Below are positions 1 through 9,400 of a stretch of 64,000 nt of DNA, piece by piece; position 1 is the stretch's first letter; each line of letters starts with the position of its first letter. Under the pieces are notes generated by a model. It saw only the letters and a list, made by a program, of their open reading frames with translations. It was not told the origin of the DNA and searched no databases. Source of the DNA: Cyanobacteria bacterium RI_101 (lineage in GTDB: Bacteria > Cyanobacteriota > Cyanobacteriia > Cyanobacteriales > Microcystaceae); the NCBI GenBank assembly GCA_016471375.1, contig WGLZ01000031.1, positions 1 to 64,000 on the forward strand, read 5' to 3'. The translations under genes and the position numbers were made by a program.

Positions 1-315
1 CCACTCGTCGAGAGAGGCGGCTTCCCAAATGGGGTAGAAGTGCAGGCCGATGGCGTTGGAAGAAGGAACAACAGCGCCGGAGATGATGTTGTTGCCGTAG
101 AGCAGAGAGCCGGCAACGGGTTCCCGGATACCGTCGATGTCGACGGGGGGAGCGGCGATGAAGGCGATGATGAAGCAGGTGGTGGCAGTTAAGAGGGTGG
201 GGATCATCAGAGTCCCGAACCAGCCCACATAAATGCGGTTGTTGGTGCTGGTCACCCACTGACAGAACTGCTCCCAAACGGAAGCGCTTTCGCGCTGTTG
301 GAGAGTGGTGGTCAT
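1..315 (-). CDS. psbA: Photosystem II D1 protein, N-terminal part
   Basis: The reverse strand encodes 105 residues from ATG (313-315) running off the left edge. They begin [17 protein letters not shown] and continue through the first D1 membrane helix to the lumenal segment with [13 protein letters not shown] and [18 protein letters not shown]1 with D2 forms the photosystem II reaction-centre core in the thylakoid membrane and is turned over under light. Only about the first third is present, so residue 130, which separates the D1:1 and D1:2 forms, and the C-terminal processing site are outside the window. The residues visible are those of a standard D1. The gene has its own promoter with a light-response box just upstream. 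Confidence 0.98.
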   Translation of the reverse strand, partial: MTTTLQQRESASVWEQFCQWVTSTNNRIYVGWFGTLMIPTLLTATTCFIIAFIAAPPVDIDGIREPVAGSLLYGNNIISGAVVPSSNAIGLHFYPIWEAASLDEW

Positions 316-370
316 GGTTTTATGATTCCTGTTATGAAGTTGTCAAGGTGCGTTGGCTTTGACACTTCCT

Positions 371-399
371 ATATTACGGTTATCCCCCCGGTTTGTAAA
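371..399 (-). promoter_or_regulatory. psbA core promoter (-35/-10)
   Basis: On the minus strand a TTTACA hexamer (394-399) and a TAATAT hexamer (371-376) are separated by exactly 17 bp. This is the layout of a type-I sigma-70 promoter such as cyanobacterial psbA genes use. The predicted start lies near 364, giving a leader of about 50 nt that carries an AGGA about 12 nt upstream of the ATG. The assignment rests on sequence match only. Confidence 0.75.
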
Positions 400-409
400 G
401 GTTTGTAAC
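392..409 (-). promoter_or_regulatory. HLR1 box, predicted RpaB binding site
   Basis: Read on the minus strand this is GTTACAAA-CC-TTTACAAA, a full match to the HLR1 consensus of two (G/T)TTACA(T/A)(T/A) repeats spaced by 2 bp. RpaB binds HLR1 elements of high-light genes, including psbA, in other cyanobacteria. Here the second repeat contains the -35 hexamer, so RpaB binding would directly affect polymerase access. Binding is inferred. Confidence 0.75.
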
Positions 410-485
410 GTTTTTTTAACAAAAGTCTTTCTGATGGGATCGATAAGCGGGGATTATCTAAAAGGAGAGTTAAAAGGGTCAATCA

Positions 486-556
486 GCCCCCTAAATCCCC
501 CAAGTTTGGGGACTTTCAGTCCGGTTCCCCCCAGAATTGGGGGGCTAGGGGGGCTT
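486..556. repeat. Dispersed G-run/C-run palindromic repeat (family C)
   Basis: Alternating CCCCC and GGGGG runs (CCCCCAAGTTTGGGG, then CCCCCCAGAATTGGGGGG) can form two adjacent hairpins. Related copies lie at 3737-3771 and 36055-36150, always between genes. This copy fills most of the gap between psbA and asnS, just downstream of the asnS stop, and could act as its terminator. No transposase is nearby. Confidence 0.6.
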
Positions 557-568
557 TCCAAACATCCT

Positions 569-1960
569 CTAAAATTCGGCGTTGAGGGGCGTGCGGGGGA
601 AAGGGATCGCGTCCCGGATATTGCCCATGCCCGTCATAAATTGCACCAGGCGCTCGAAGCCCAGACCAAAACCGGCGTGGGGAACCGAGCCATAGCGCCG
701 CAAATCCAGATACCACCAGAGGTTATCGCTGGGAATGCCCTGGGCGGTCATGCGGGCATCCAAAACGTCTAGCCGTTCCTCTCGCTGGGAGCCGCCGATA
801 ATTTCCCCAATCTTCGGCGCCAAAATATCCATGGCGGCCACCGTTTTTTCGTCGTCGTTGAGGCGCATGTAAAAGGCCTTAATCTGGGCGGGGTAATCCG
901 TAACGATCACCGGGCGCTTAAAGACGGTTTCCGCAAGGTAACGCTCGTGCTCGGATTGTAGATCGGCGCCCCAGGCGACGGGATAGTCGAACTTTTGGTC
1001 GGCTTTTTCCAGTAGGGCGACGGCGTCGGTATAGGTCAAGCGGGCAAATTCCTGATGGATGATATTCTCGGCGGTGGCCAGAACCGTATTATCAATGCGC
1101 TCATTAAAAAAGGCCATATCCTCCGGGCAGGTCTCTAGAACCCGTTGGAAGACAAACTTCAAAAACGCCTCCGCCAGGTCTTGATCCCCCTCTAGGTCGC
1201 AGAAAGCCATCTCCGGCTCCACCATCCAAAATTCTGCTAGGTGCCGGGAGGTGTTAGAGTTTTCGGCCCGGAAGGTGGGGCCAAAGGTGTAAACATTGCC
1301 CAGAGAAAGCGCCAGGGCTTCCGCTTCCAGTTGTCCGCTCACAGTCAGGTAAGCTTGTTTGCCAAAGAAATCCTGACTAAAATCGATTTGATTCTCCTGC
1401 GTCCGGGGCGGATGATCCAGGTTCAGGGTCGTCACCGTGAACAATTCCCCGGCCCCTTCGCAATCGCTGGCGGTAATCAGGGGTGTGTGAACCCAAAGAA
1501 AACCCCGCTCCTGAAAAAATTGATGAATCGCCTGGGCGCAGGCGTTCCGCACCCGGAAAACAGCGCCGAGGGTATTGGTGCGGGGCCGCAGATGGCTGAT
1601 GGTTCGCAGAAACTCAAAACTGTGGCGCTTTTTTTGCAAGGGATAGGTGGCCGGGTCCGCTTCCCCCACAACCTCCACTTTTTGGGCCTTTAATTCAAGG
1701 GATTGCCCCTGGGCGGGAGAGGTTGCCAACTCTCCGGTAATGACCACCCCGGCGCCGGTGTTGAGGCGGGGCAGAAGCGCGTCGTAGTCCGGCAGGCTGG
1801 GATCGAGGATCACCTGTAAATTGGCCAGCGCCGAGCCGTCGTTGACTTCGATAAAACTAAACTCTTTTAACTGGCGCCGAGTTCTGACCCAGCCCTGGAC
1901 GGTGACTTCGGGTTGGGGTTCTCCCTGGCGGAGGAGGGTAAGAATGGGTTGAGCGGTCAT
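569..1960 (-). CDS. asnS: Asparaginyl-tRNA synthetase
   Basis: 463 residues from the ATG at 1958-1960 ([13 protein letters not shown]). An in-frame ATG 48 bp further upstream is rejected because the extra residues would be encoded by a dispersed hairpin repeat (1983-2010). The enzyme charges tRNA-Asn with asparagine in the cytoplasm. An N-terminal OB-fold anticodon-binding domain ([12 protein letters not shown]) is followed by the class II catalytic core, with motif 2 around [21 protein letters not shown] and motif 3 around [15 protein letters not shown]. The length is normal for bacterial AsnRS. It appears monocistronic, reading towards psbA. Confidence 0.95.
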   Translation of the reverse strand: MTAQPILTLLRQGEPQPEVTVQGWVRTRRQLKEFSFIEVNDGSALANLQVILDPSLPDYDALLPRLNTGAGVVITGELATSPAQGQSLELKAQKVEVVGEADPATYPLQKKRHSFEFLRTISHLRPRTNTLGAVFRVRNACAQAIHQFFQERGFLWVHTPLITASDCEGAGELFTVTTLNLDHPPRTQENQIDFSQDFFGKQAYLTVSGQLEAEALALSLGNVYTFGPTFRAENSNTSRHLAEFWMVEPEMAFCDLEGDQDLAEAFLKFVFQRVLETCPEDMAFFNERIDNTVLATAENIIHQEFARLTYTDAVALLEKADQKFDYPVAWGADLQSEHERYLAETVFKRPVIVTDYPAQIKAFYMRLNDDEKTVAAMDILAPKIGEIIGGSQREERLDVLDARMTAQGIPSDNLWWYLDLRRYGSVPHAGFGLGFERLVQFMTGMGNIRDAIPFPRTPLNAEF

Positions 1961-1982
1961 GGGGGAATGGATAGGGGAAGGG

Positions 1983-2010
1983 CGTTGGCTGAGCGTAGCC
2001 GAAGCCAACG
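1983..2010. repeat. Dispersed hairpin repeat (family D)
   Basis: CGTTGGCT and AGCCAACG form an 8-bp stem around a GAGCGTAGCCGA loop. A near-identical copy lies at 3107-3137, and related CTTCGACTACGCTCAGG palindromes occur at 16658, 16696 and 18902. This copy sits in the 5' region of asnS and argues for the downstream start of that gene. Confidence 0.7.
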
Positions 2011-2060
2011 GTTACGCTTCGGTTAACGGTATCAAAACTCGGCGCCGGGCTGTATAACGA

Positions 2061-2456
2061 TTACTCCCAGGTGAGTTCGATGTTTTCCTGTTGGCAAGCC
2101 CGTTGCATCATTTTAAGCTTGGTTTCTTTAATCTCGCCAAACAGGTGAATCCGTTGCCGATGGTTTGGATAATACTCCCCGTAACATTTGATCTGACCAA
2201 TAGCGGCTTTCCAATTAGGGGCGGATTTGAGTTCGATAATCTCGGTCTGGGTCACAATATCAATCCGCCCGGCAGGCGTCTGCACCTCGGTTTTGCCCTT
2301 CAGTTTCCGAGCGAGCCGGTCTCGATACCAAGACTCCGAACCCTGGGAAGGCGGATTAACCGGCGGATCTGGCTCAGCGCCGTTAATCTGATTAATCGCG
2401 TCTCGAATGCCTTTTCTGACCCAAACTTGCAAGGGATTTAACGTGTTTTTCGCCAT
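2061..2456 (-). CDS. PD-(D/E)XK nuclease-like small protein
   Basis: 131 residues. The central segment AGRIDIVTQTEIIELKSAPNW contains an Asp (RID) and a following E-L-K on a second strand, the D...ExK arrangement of the PD-(D/E)XK nuclease fold. A helix with IGQIKCYGEYYP follows, resembling the conserved helix of that fold. A DNA-directed function is inferred from the motif alone. The gene starts 9 bp after the stop of the upstream glycine-zipper gene and is very probably co-transcribed with it. Small stand-alone proteins of this type have no settled role; defence, repair or mobile-element functions are possible. Confidence 0.7.
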   Translation of the reverse strand: MAKNTLNPLQVWVRKGIRDAINQINGAEPDPPVNPPSQGSESWYRDRLARKLKGKTEVQTPAGRIDIVTQTEIIELKSAPNWKAAIGQIKCYGEYYPNHRQRIHLFGEIKETKLKMMQRACQQENIELTWE

Positions 2457-2465
2457 AATTTCCCT

Positions 2466-2885
2466 CTATTGGTCTCCCGCAAAGAGTTTAAATAGCCCGT
2501 AACCCGCTAAGCCCACCACAGCGCCGACAGCGGCTACCGGGGCCATGGTTACGCCCACCGCCGTCCCCGCCACAGCCAGACCCATCCCGCCAACAACCGC
2601 CGAGGCCCCGGCTCCAACCCCAGCGCCGACAACGACGGCGCCGATTGCGGTGGCGTCTTGAGTTTCAATCGCTTTTTTAGCTCCATAGGCGGCGGAGCCA
2701 ATCACCGCGCCCGCGGCGGCCACCGGCGCGGCCCCAATACCAACCGCGGTTCCCGCCACCGCTAACCCCATACCTCCCACTGTCGCCGAAACTCCCGCTC
2801 CCACAGCGGCGCCGGTAGCAATAGCTCCAGCGGCAAGGGCTTGATCCGATAAATTCTGATTAGGTTCCTGTTCCGGGTGACTCAT
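2466..2885 (-). CDS. Glycine-zipper membrane protein with internal duplication
   Basis: 139 residues, rich in Gly, Ala and Val. After a short polar N-terminus (SHPEQEPNQNLSDQ) the protein consists of two homologous halves of about 55 residues. Each contains GGMGLAVAGTAVG followed by AP-VAA-GAV-G, and the halves are joined by a charged linker (KKAIETQDAT). Small-residue zippers of this kind pack transmembrane helices. There is no signal peptide and no catalytic motif. It is the first gene of a two-gene unit with the nuclease-like gene 9 bp downstream. Function unknown. Confidence 0.7.
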   Translation of the reverse strand: MSHPEQEPNQNLSDQALAAGAIATGAAVGAGVSATVGGMGLAVAGTAVGIGAAPVAAAGAVIGSAAYGAKKAIETQDATAIGAVVVGAGVGAGASAVVGGMGLAVAGTAVGVTMAPVAAVGAVVGLAGYGLFKLFAGDQ

Positions 2886-2945
2886 GATCGGTCTGCGATG
2901 GGGATACCCTTCATTTTAACGGCGCAGGGATGTGTTAGCGCGAAC

Positions 2946-3101
2946 AACTCCCCCTCTTGGGAGGGGGCTGGGGGGTGGGTTCCAAACCTGAGAGCTAACC
3001 CACATTCTTAAGCTTCCTAGGGAAAGCTCGTATTGATAAGAGTTGGGGGTTCCAACCTTGAGATCAAACCCACCCCTAACCCCTCCAAGGAGGGGAACCG
3101 G
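2946..3101. repeat. Dispersed repeat pair, CCCCTCTTGGGAGGGG type (family B)
   Basis: A block with CCCCCTCTTGGGAGGGGGCTGG, a spacer of about 85 bp, and an inverted partner (AACCCACCCCTAACCCCTCCAAGGAGGGG). The outer arms GGGGGGTGGGTT and AACCCACCCC are complementary, so the element can fold as one large stem with terminal hairpins. Further copies with shorter spacers lie at 10048-10131 and 46662-46753. It resembles a non-coding MITE-like element. No gene is visible in this intergenic stretch. Confidence 0.65.
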
Positions 3102-3106
3102 AGACT

Positions 3107-3137
3107 AGCGTTGGCTGAGCGTAGTCGAAGCCAACGC
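3107..3137. repeat. Dispersed hairpin repeat (family D) just after ppa
   Basis: AGCGTTGGCT and AGCCAACGCT form a perfect 10-bp stem around GAGCGTAGTCGA. It begins 6 bp beyond the ppa stop codon on the minus strand and could double as a terminator, although no clear U-run follows. Confidence 0.65.
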
Positions 3138-3143
3138 TTATAG

Positions 3144-3656
3144 CTATTTTTTCCCGGCTTGGATACACTGCTCCACTAGGGGCATCACGGTTTCGACGTC
3201 TTTCCATCCGAGGATTTCCGTGACCTTTTTCTCCAGATTCTTATAGGTGCGGAAAAACTCGGCGATCTCTTCCAGGCGATGGCCGGCGATATCGTTTAAA
3301 GATTTGACATAGGCGTAGCGGGGGTCTTTGTCGGGAACGCAGAGAATTTTTTCGTCCCGGTCGCCGCCGTCGATCATTTCCAACATCCCGATGGGACGGG
3401 CCGCGATCACACAGCCTGGAAAGGTGGGCTGATCCATGATCACCATGCCGTCCAGGGGATCGCCGTCATCCGCTAGGGTGTTGGGCACAAAGCCGTAGTC
3501 GTAGGGATACTGGACAGAGGCGTAGAGCACCCGATCCAGGGCAAAGGCGTTGAGGTCTTTATCAAATTCGTACTTATTCTTACTGCCCGCGGGAATTTCC
3601 ACGAGGACGTTAATTAAACCGGGTTTGGGTTGGGCGGGGATGCGGGTTAAATCCAC
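3144..3656 (-). CDS. ppa: Inorganic pyrophosphatase, family I
   Basis: 170 residues, the usual size of a bacterial family I enzyme. It hydrolyses cytoplasmic pyrophosphate to phosphate, pulling biosynthetic reactions forward. The signature [10 protein letters not shown] carries the metal-binding aspartates. [11 protein letters not shown] near the N-terminus and [11 protein letters not shown] are further conserved active-site segments. The start [13 protein letters not shown] matches the family start. It lies downstream of leuS on the same strand, but repeat DNA separates them, so co-transcription is uncertain. Confidence 0.97.
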   Translation of the reverse strand: MDLTRIPAQPKPGLINVLVEIPAGSKNKYEFDKDLNAFALDRVLYASVQYPYDYGFVPNTLADDGDPLDGMVIMDQPTFPGCVIAARPIGMLEMIDGGDRDEKILCVPDKDPRYAYVKSLNDIAGHRLEEIAEFFRTYKNLEKKVTEILGWKDVETVMPLVEQCIQAGKK

Positions 3657-3736
3657 GGGGGTTAGTCTCCGTATAGGGGGTAAATCCGGCGCCGGAAAGC
3701 GCCAAGGGCATTTTACAGGGTGGGGGGACGGGTCTA

Positions 3737-3771
3737 AGCCCCCCTAACCCCCCAATTCTGGGGGGAACCGA
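3737..3771. repeat. Family C palindromic repeat after leuS
   Basis: CCCCCCTAACCCCCCAATTCTGGGGGG type sequence lies directly downstream of the leuS stop on the minus strand. The CCCCCCAGAATT/GGGGGG hairpin could stop transcription. It is related to the copies at 486-556 and 36055-36150. Confidence 0.55.
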
Positions 3772-3773
3772 GG

Positions 3774-6353
3774 TTAGGCGACGACGAAATTGACCAATTT
3801 TCCAGGCACGACGATCACTTTTTTGATCTCTTTACCCTGAAGATGTTTCTGGGCCAACTCCGAGGCCTGGGCCAGCGCCTGCAACTCTTCTTTACTGGCT
3901 TGGGCCGGCGCCGGAATGGTTCCTTTGGTTTTCCCTAAAACTTGAATCACCAGGTTAATTTCCTCCACCGTCAGCGCCGCGGGGTCATGGACGGGCCAGC
4001 TTTGCTGATGGATAGAGTCTTGATAACCTAATTTTTCCCAAAGTTCCTCGCTGATATGGGGCGCGAAGGGCGCCAGCAGTTTTAAGAGGGTTTCCATCCC
4101 CTCCCGATAGACCGGGGACTGGGGACAATCCGCGGCGCCGAGGGCGTTGCTGAGTTTCATCAACTCGGAGATGGCGGTGTTGAATTGGTAATCGCCGTCT
4201 AAATCTTCGGCGATTTCCTTAATGGCGGTGTGAATGGCCCGGCGCAGGTCTTTTTCCGCCTTGGTTAAGGTCGCCGGGGGGTTCACGGTCGGATGGGCTT
4301 CCGCGTACTCGGACACCAGACGCCAAACCCGGTTTAAAAAGCGAAACTGCCCTTCCACATCGGCGTCGTCCCACTCCAGGTCCTTTTCCGGCGGCGCTTT
4401 AAAGAGAATGAACATCCGGGCCGTGTCGGCGCCGTATTTCCCTAACACCGTCTGGGGATCAATGCCGTTGTATTTAGACTTCGACATTTTTTCGTAGAAA
4501 ACCTGGAGGGGTTCCCCGGTTTCGGGATCTTTTGGGGCGCTGGGGTCGAGGCGGAGTTCGCCGGTTTGGGGATCTTTGGCCACCACGTATTTGCCAGTCT
4601 TGGGATTTTTGTAGGTCAAACCCTGCACCATGCCCTGGGTCAGCAGTTTTTGAAACGGCTCCCCGACCTGGATTAAGCCCCGGTCCTGCAACACCTTGGT
4701 AAAAAAGCGGGAATAGAGCAGGTGGAGAATGGCGTGCTCAATCCCCCCCACATACTGATCCACCGGCGCCCAATGGTTAACGAGATCCGAGTCAAAGGGG
4801 CGCTCCCGGTTTTGGGCGTCGGGGTAGCGCAGGAAATACCAGGAGGAATCAATGAAGGTGTCCATGGTGTCGGTTTCCCGCCGGGCCGGTTCGCCGCACT
4901 GAGGACAGGGGACGTTGACCCAGTCTGTTAATTTCGCCAGGGGAGAGGGGCCCCGGCCGCTAAATTCCACCTCTTTCGGTAATTCCACCGGCAGATCCGT
5001 AGTAGGAACCGGCACGGCGCCGCAGTGGGGACAGTGAATAACAGGAATGGGGCAACCCCAATAGCGTTGCCGGGAAATGAGCCAATCCCGGAGGCGATAC
5101 TGCACCCGGGCCCGGCCGTAGTCCATCTCTTCGGCGTAGGCGACGATAGCGGGTTTGGCTTTAGTGGAAATCATGCCGTTAAAGCGCCCGGAATTCACCA
5201 GGGTTCCCGCTTCCGTATAGGCCTGGAGCAGACAAATATCGCTGTTGTCGGCGTCGTCCGGCAGAATCACCACCTTCACAGGCAGGTTATTTTCCCGAGC
5301 GAATTTAAAATCCCGGACGTCGTGGGCCGGCACCCCCATGACGGCGCCGGTGCCGTACTCGTAGAGGACGTAATCGGCGATCAAAATGGGAATTTCTTCG
5401 CCGTTAAAGGGATTAAGGGCGACGCCGCCGGTGAAAACGCCCCGCTTGGGTTTATCCTCCGCCACCCGCTCCTGTTCGCTCTCCCGGCTGACGGCTTCGA
5501 TAAAGGCTTCCACTTCGGCCCTGCGCTCCGGGGTCGTCACTTTTAAGGTCAAGGGATGTTCCGGCGCTAAGACGACATAGGTGACGCCGTAAACCGTGTC
5601 CGGGCGGGTGGTAAAGACCGGGATGGTGGCGCTTCCGTCCGCCAGAGGAAATTCCAAATAAGCGCCGACGGATTTGCCAATCCAATTGGCCTGCATTAAT
5701 TTCACCCGCTCCGGCCAGCCCGTCAAGGTGTCCAAATCCGCCAGCAACCGCTCCGCGTAGTCGGTGATTTTCAAAAACCACTGCCGCAATAACTTCCGCT
5801 CCACCAGCGCCCCGGAGCGCCAGGAGCGCCCCTCGCTATCCACCTGCTCGTTGGCCAACACCGTCTGGTCGATGGGATCCCAGTTCACCGTCGCTTCCTT
5901 TTGGTAGGCCAAACCGGCGCTGAAAAATTCTAAAAAGAGCCACTGAGTCCAGCGGTAATAATCCGGGGAACAGGTGGTCACCTCCCGCTCCCAATCCAGG
6001 GATAAGCCCAACTGCTGGAGTTGGCGCCGCATCTGCTCAATATTTTGGTAGGTCCACTCCGCCGGAGGAACGCCCCGCTCAATGGCCGCGTTTTCCGCCG
6101 GTAGCCCAAAGGCGTCCCAGCCCATGGGGTGAAGAACGTCGTAGCCCTGCATTCGCTTAACTCGGGCGACGACGTCGGTGATGGCGTAGTTGCGCACGTG
6201 GCCCATGTGCAGATTCCCGGAGGGATAGGGAAACATGGAGAGGGCGTAAAACTTGGGTTTAACGCCGGGAGTCGGCGTCCGGTCTAAACCGGCTTCCGCC
6301 CAACGGCGCTGCCACTTGGGTTCGATTTCGACGGGGTTATAAGAGGATGCCAC
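3774..6353 (-). CDS. leuS: Leucyl-tRNA synthetase
   Basis: 859 residues, full length for a bacterial class Ia LeuRS. It attaches leucine to tRNA-Leu and edits mischarged tRNA. The HIGH-type motif is seen in [16 protein letters not shown] near residue 45. The CP1 editing domain contains [14 protein letters not shown]. Zinc-knuckle-like cysteines appear in CPHCG and CPQCG, and the KMSKS loop is present in [13 protein letters not shown]. The start [18 protein letters not shown] is the family start. It is divergent from the WD40 gene at 6500. Confidence 0.98.
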   Translation of the reverse strand: MASSYNPVEIEPKWQRRWAEAGLDRTPTPGVKPKFYALSMFPYPSGNLHMGHVRNYAITDVVARVKRMQGYDVLHPMGWDAFGLPAENAAIERGVPPAEWTYQNIEQMRRQLQQLGLSLDWEREVTTCSPDYYRWTQWLFLEFFSAGLAYQKEATVNWDPIDQTVLANEQVDSEGRSWRSGALVERKLLRQWFLKITDYAERLLADLDTLTGWPERVKLMQANWIGKSVGAYLEFPLADGSATIPVFTTRPDTVYGVTYVVLAPEHPLTLKVTTPERRAEVEAFIEAVSRESEQERVAEDKPKRGVFTGGVALNPFNGEEIPILIADYVLYEYGTGAVMGVPAHDVRDFKFARENNLPVKVVILPDDADNSDICLLQAYTEAGTLVNSGRFNGMISTKAKPAIVAYAEEMDYGRARVQYRLRDWLISRQRYWGCPIPVIHCPHCGAVPVPTTDLPVELPKEVEFSGRGPSPLAKLTDWVNVPCPQCGEPARRETDTMDTFIDSSWYFLRYPDAQNRERPFDSDLVNHWAPVDQYVGGIEHAILHLLYSRFFTKVLQDRGLIQVGEPFQKLLTQGMVQGLTYKNPKTGKYVVAKDPQTGELRLDPSAPKDPETGEPLQVFYEKMSKSKYNGIDPQTVLGKYGADTARMFILFKAPPEKDLEWDDADVEGQFRFLNRVWRLVSEYAEAHPTVNPPATLTKAEKDLRRAIHTAIKEIAEDLDGDYQFNTAISELMKLSNALGAADCPQSPVYREGMETLLKLLAPFAPHISEELWEKLGYQDSIHQQSWPVHDPAALTVEEINLVIQVLGKTKGTIPAPAQASKEELQALAQASELAQKHLQGKEIKKVIVVPGKLVNFVVA

Positions 6354-6499
6354 GGCGCTTACTTGAGTTCGGTTAAAGGTCGAGAGTTCAGGTTATCCTA
6401 ATCCCCCTGCCCTTCAGAACCGGATGGGAGACCTTCGCCTCCTCCGGCTCCTAAAATTATGTCATCCTCTCGCGATCAGGCACAATTCTAGCTCAGCCG

Positions 6500-9400
6500 A
6501 TGACTGCTTTCCCCCCCCTCGATCCGCCGACCTCTCCCTACCGGGCGGGGGGGAGCCTCAGCGCCGATCATCCCTGCTACGTCGAGCGTCGGGGGGACGG
6601 AGAGTTAGCGCGGGCGCTGGCGGAGGGGGAGTTTTGCTACGCCTTTAACTGTCGGCAGATGGGCAAATCTAGCCTGCGGGTGCGGGCTATGGAGCGCCTG
6701 AAAAGCCAGGGAGATCTTTGCGCTTCGGTGGATATCACCAGCCTGGGGAATGAAAGCGATCCCCACAAATGGTATAACGGCTTTATTAGTCAACTTTTTC
6801 TGGGCTTTGGTTTAGTCGGGAGCTGGAATCTGAAAGCTTGGTTGCGGGAACGAGACCACCTTTCTCCGGTTCAAAAATTGGGAGAGTTTTTAGAGGAAGT
6901 TCTGCGGGTTCACTTTTCCGAAAAAAAGATCTATATTTTCATCGACGAAATTGATAAAATTCTGAGTTTGCCCTTTAGTCTCGACGATTTTTTCGCCTAT
7001 ATTCGCTATTGCTATAACCAACGGGCCGAGCGCCGGGAGTTTAACCGCCTGACCTTCGCTCTCTTTGGGGTGGCGGCGCCGACGGATTTGATTCAAGATA
7101 AAACCCAGACTCCCTTTAATATCGGCGTCGGCATTGAATTAACGGGGTTTACCCTCGGGGAAATCGCGCCCTTAGCAACCGGTTTAGCGCCGGTGGCCGA
7201 CAATCCTCTTCAGGTTTTAGAAGCTATTTTAAGCTGGACGGGGGGACAACCTTTTTTAACCCAAAAACTCTGCGATTTAGTCTTAAAACAAAGCGAGCGA
7301 ATCGGCGCTGGTCAGGAAACGGAAGCCGTTAACGCCGTCGTCGAAAAACACTTTTTAACCCACTGGGAAAGTCAGGATGAGCCGATTCATTTCCGAACCC
7401 TCCGAGACCGCCTCTTTCGTAATCCAGCCCAAACCCCCCAACTCTTGGCGCTTTATCAAGACATTTTAGAGCGGGGCGGCGTTGACTTTCAGGACAGCGC
7501 CGAGGAAACGGAATTACGCTTAACGGGCTTAGCGGTCAAACAAAATAACCAATTACAGGTCTATAACCGCCTCTACCGGGAGATTTTCAGCGCCGATTGG
7601 GCCAGGGAAGAATTGGCGAAATTACGCCCCTACAGCGAATCGTTTTTAGCCTGGCGGGCTTCGGGTTATCAAGACGAGTCCCGGTTATTACGAGGTCAGG
7701 CGCTTCAGGACGCCCTGGTCTGGGCCCAGGGCAAAACCCTCAGTCCCCAAGATTATCAATACCTCAACGCCAGCCAGGGTCTAGAGCAACGGGCCGCGGA
7801 AGCGGCCAACCAGATTCTAAAACAGGCTAACCAACGGGCCCGGCGCTTGATGGCCGCGGGTTTTGGGGTTTTAACCCTTTCTCTCTTCGGCTCCGCCGTC
7901 GCCCTGCGCCAAGCTTACCTGGCCAGCCAACGACAGGCTCTGGCCCAAGAGGGAGCCCAGGTTCAGCGGCGGGGAGAAAGCGGCGCTCGCCTCTTCGAGA
8001 CGGAGCAACTGCCGGGGTTAATCGCGGCGCTTCAAGGGGGCCGGGAACTCCAAACCCTAGTCGCGCCCCAAACGCCCCTAGAGGATTACCCGGCGACGAG
8101 TCCCCTTTTGGGGTTGCAGAAAATTTTGGGGGAAATTCGGGAAAAAAACAGCCTCGCCGCGCACCGGGAGGGCGTCGCCAGCGCGGCCTTTAGTCCCGAC
8201 GGTCAGATCCTCGCCACGGGATCGCGGGACCAGACGGTTAAACTCTGGACCAATCGGGGTCAACTTCGGCAAACCTTAAGGGGCCATCGCGGCGCCGTCT
8301 ATCGCCTAGCCTTTAGCCCCGACGGTCAAACCTTGGCCAGCGCCGGTCAGGACGGGACGATTAAACTGTGGAGCCGGGAGGGACGGTTGTTAAAAACCCT
8401 AACGGGCCACGAAGGCTCGGTCTATGGCCTCAGTTTCAGCCCCGACGGGGAACTGTTAGCCTCCAGCGGTCGGGATCGAACCGCTCGTCTCTGGAGTCGA
8501 GACGGGAGCCTTCTGAAAGTCCTGACCGGTCATGGGCGCTCCGCCGACGACGTTAAATTTAGCCCCGACGGCCAGACCCTCGCCACCGTCAGCCGGGACG
8601 GGCAAATCCGCCTCTGGAGTCGGGACGGAAGCCTCATCAATCAATTTGGAGTTAAAGATACGGCGCTGTTCAGCCTCAGTTTCAGCGCCGATGGTCAACG
8701 CCTAGCCGCGGGGGGAGACGACGGGTTAGCGCGGATCTGGAATCGGTCGGGAACCTTACTGCGAACCTTGCGGGGTCATTTGCCCCAGGAATTTGTCACA
8801 GCGGTTCTCTTCGACCCCAAAACGGGGGATTTATTTTCCGCCGCTAGCGACGGTCTTATCCTCCGTTGGAGCGCCGAGGGAGAAAAAATAGAGCGTTTAT
8901 ACGGACACCGGGAAGCGGTGTTTTCCTTAGCTCTAGCGGGTTCCCAACTGGCCTCCGCCTCGGAGGAGGGGGTCGTGAAACTTTGGGACATCGGCGCTAA
9001 ACCCCAAGGGGGGCGCTCTTTGATGGCCACTCCGAACCAACGCCCCAGCGGCGCCGCGTTTCTCCCGGACGGCGGTCTCTTACTGGCCCGGGAAGACCAG
9101 CCTTTAACCTTAGTTAACGCCTCCGGTCAATTACAACAATCCTTTCCCCCGGAAACCCGAGGCTTAACCCATCTCCGGGTCGGCGCCGACGGTCGTTTAA
9201 TCGCCGGTTTGGCGGGCGATACTCTTCAGGTCTGGACAAGAGCAGGCCAACCGCAATCCCAGGGGGAAATTCCGGGAACCCGTCTCTACGACCTCCAATT
9301 TAATTCCAACGGTCAGACTATAGCTTTGGGAAACCGGAGCGGCGAGATTCAAGTGTGGGACTTAGTCAAAAAGCAGATATCAGATATCAGATATCAGATA

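Noticed and set aside
353..772. 139-codon plus-strand frame over the psbA-asnS gap
   Set aside because: It spans the psbA promoter, a palindromic repeat and the antisense of asnS; coding is implausible.
1961..2008. N-terminally extended asnS starting at 2008
   Set aside because: The extra 16 residues are encoded by a dispersed hairpin repeat and are absent from the family.
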